Positions 6,196-7,711 of a stretch of DNA of 7,711 nt are shown piece by piece (the first letter of the stretch is position 1; every line of letters starts with the position of its first letter). The position numbers and the translations under genes are program-made. This DNA is from Clostridia bacterium (GTDB taxonomy: Bacteria; Bacillota; Clostridia; Oscillospirales; Ruminococcaceae): assembly GCA_021152595.1 (NCBI GenBank), contig JAGKVC010000155.1, forward strand, positions 1-7,711. The letters are read 5' to 3'. The notes beneath the pieces were generated by a model that was given only the letters and a program-made list of their open reading frames with translations, was not told where the DNA came from and searched no databases.

Positions 6196-7711
6196 ATGTC
6201 AGATAAGACCTCAGTACCGGAAGATTACAGTAAGCTGAAGCATAATTACATAACCATACTGCTCTGTCTTGCCGGAATTGCGGTGAATCTGATCCTGTCT
6301 GAACTGACAGGACGGCTTCAGCTTCCGCTGTATCTCGATACAGTCGGCAGTGTCTCTGTGGCGATCATGGGCGGCTATCTGCCGGGTGTGATCGTCGGTT
6401 TTGCAACAAATTTCCTCAAGAGTATCTCTGATCCCTCAGCAATATATTACGGAATCCTGAATGTCCTGATTGCGCTGACGGCATCGCTGTTTGCAAAAAA
6501 GCAGTATTTCCGCAAGCCGCTCGGGATTCTGTGCGTAACTGTGGTCTTCACGCTGATCGGCGGCGGACTCGGCACGCTGATTCCGTGGTATCTGGATGAT
6601 GTCGCCTTTGACAGCGAATCGCTGAGTGCTGTCATACACGGATCGGGACATTTCAGTCAGATCACAGCGCATGTACTGGCGAATCTCGCGTCGGATTTTC
6701 TCGATAAGGCACTTTCGGTCCTGCTTGTTCTGCTGATTGTGCATCTGCTGCCGGAAAAGATCCACAGCATGTTCCGGTTCAGCGGCTGGATGCAGACGCC
6801 GCTTTCGCCGGAGGAGACGAGTGCAGCCAAGCACACGAATTCCCGTGTGATGTCGCTCCGGACAAAGATTCTTCTGGTACTGAGCATTTCTCTGATTCTC
6901 GTTTCAGTCGGCGCAACGGCGATCAGCATTCATCTTTATGGAATTGCGCTTGTCAGAGATCACACGAAGCTCGCAGAGGGCACGGCATCCATTGCGGCGA
7001 GCGCACTGGATCCGGATAAAATCACGGATTACATGCAAAACGGCGAGGCGGCTGAAGGCTATTCTGATATGGAGAAGCTGCTCTATGATATCCGCGAAAG
7101 CTCGACTGATATTCTGTATCTGTATGTGTATCAGATTCAGGAGGACGGCTGCCATGTAGTTTTTGATCTGGATACGGAAGAAGAACAGGGCGCTGAACCC
7201 GGCGATATTGTTGCATTTGATGCTTCCTTTTCAGATTATATTCCGGCACTTTTGCGCGGAGAGCGAATTGAACCGATCATTACGGATGATACCTATGGCT
7301 GGCTGCTGACTGCCTATGAGCCGGTCTATGACAGCACAGGAAAATGCGTCTGCTATGCGGCTGCGGATATCTCAATGGATCAGATCGGTATTACTGAGCG
7401 AAAATTCTTTATTCAGATGCTCTCGCTGTTTCTGGGATTCTTTATTCTGATTTTCTGTATTGTACGCTGGCTGATTGAGTATCATATTATTCTGCCGGTC
7501 AATTCGATTGCCATGAGTACCGGCACATTTGCATATGATTCCGAATCCGCACGCGAAAACAGCATTGAGCGGATCCGCGAGCTGAAAATCCATACCGGTG
7601 ATGAGGTCGAAAACCTGTATCACGCGATTGCAAAAACATCGGATGACAGCATGCGCTATGTTGCGGACGTTCAGGAAAAGACGGAGCAGCTTTCGATGAT
7701 GCAGCGCGCAC
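6196..7711 (+). CDS. Membrane sensor protein: ECF S-component-like domain, Cache-like domain, HAMP-like region (truncated by the right edge)
   Basis: 505 codons are visible and the frame is still open at the edge. Start choice: the ATG at 6196 has AGGGA 6 bases upstream; in-frame ATGs at 6139 and 6154 are possible but lack a well-spaced binding site. Residues about 16-190 hold several hydrophobic helices with a pattern like ECF-transporter substrate-binding (S) components (YLDTVGSVSVAIMGGYLPGV, then GFATNFLKS). A linker with LSPEETSAAKHTN follows, then a transmembrane helix (about 223-250). Residues about 251-398 should be extracellular and resemble a Cache-type sensor domain (DILYLYVYQIQEDG; AYEPVYDSTGKCVCYAAADIS). 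A last helix (about 403-428) leads to a proline-containing HAMP-like segment (HIILPVNSIAMS) and a helical, probably coiled-coil stretch (TGDEVENLYHAIAKTSDD to the edge). This is the layout of a transmembrane signalling protein. The output domain is missing; an HD-GYP, SpoIIE-type phosphatase, GGDEF or kinase domain are all possible. It is transcribed away from the cellulase gene. Confidence 0.8.
   Translation, partial: MSDKTSVPEDYSKLKHNYITILLCLAGIAVNLILSELTGRLQLPLYLDTVGSVSVAIMGGYLPGVIVGFATNFLKSISDPSAIYYGILNVLIALTASLFAKKQYFRKPLGILCVTVVFTLIGGGLGTLIPWYLDDVAFDSESLSAVIHGSGHFSQITAHVLANLASDFLDKALSVLLVLLIVHLLPEKIHSMFRFSGWMQTPLSPEETSAAKHTNSRVMSLRTKILLVLSISLILVSVGATAISIHLYGIALVRDHTKLAEGTASIAASALDPDKITDYMQNGEAAEGYSDMEKLLYDIRESSTDILYLYVYQIQEDGCHVVFDLDTEEEQGAEPGDIVAFDASFSDYIPALLRGERIEPIITDDTYGWLLTAYEPVYDSTGKCVCYAAADISMDQIGITERKFFIQMLSLFLGFFILIFCIVRWLIEYHIILPVNSIAMSTGTFAYDSESARENSIERIRELKIHTGDEVENLYHAIAKTSDDSMRYVADVQEKTEQLSMMQRA

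Noticed and set aside
1..7711. CRISPR arrays, tRNA or rRNA genes, insertion sequences, phage genes
   Set aside because: I found no regularly spaced repeats, cloverleaf-like segments, transposase-like proteins or terminal inverted repeats on either strand.

Overview
The window looks like a piece of chromosome from a Gram-positive, fibre-degrading gut or rumen Clostridia species, most likely Ruminococcus-like. The evidence is a secreted GH9 cellulase carrying a CBM3-type module and a C-terminal dockerin (the tag that plugs enzymes into a cellulosome), a BspA-type leucine-rich-repeat surface protein, strong AGGAGG ribosome binding sites, and sigma-A promoters with 17-bp spacers. I could not run a database search, so the genus is an inference.

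Layout. (1) Positions 1-2689, minus strand: a large exported protein with a TTG start, a signal peptide, an EF-hand-like loop, a long beta-rich middle and the beginning of a BspA-type LRR domain that leaves the window at its left edge. Its reading frame is broken near 2006-2009 by what looks like one missing base. (2) Positions 2690-2897: an intergenic region with two divergent, near-consensus promoters. (3) Positions 2898-3545, plus strand: a 215-residue protein of unknown function with a glycine-rich membrane-inserting N-terminus. (4) Positions 3548-3577: a perfect 12-bp hairpin that serves as a bidirectional terminator between convergent genes. (5) Positions 3582-5924, minus strand: the GH9-CBM3-dockerin cellulase, with its own promoter and a stem-loop at the predicted 5' end of its mRNA. 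(6) Positions 5925-6195: a second divergent intergenic region with two promoters and operator-like inverted repeats. (7) Positions 6196-7711, plus strand, running off the right edge: a membrane sensor that joins an ECF-transporter S-component-like N-terminus to an extracellular Cache-like domain, a transmembrane helix and a HAMP-like/coiled-coil region. Its output domain lies outside the window.

How the parts may work together. The cellulase acts outside the cell, probably bound to a scaffoldin through its dockerin, and the LRR protein is also exported. The sensor is transcribed divergently from the cellulase and could sense a small extracellular molecule. Control of the cellulase by the sensor is suggested only by gene position. 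Nothing in the window proves a new system. The least ordinary items are the ECF-S/Cache sensor fusion, the degenerate first dockerin loop, the cellulase leader stem-loop and the frameshifted surface protein.
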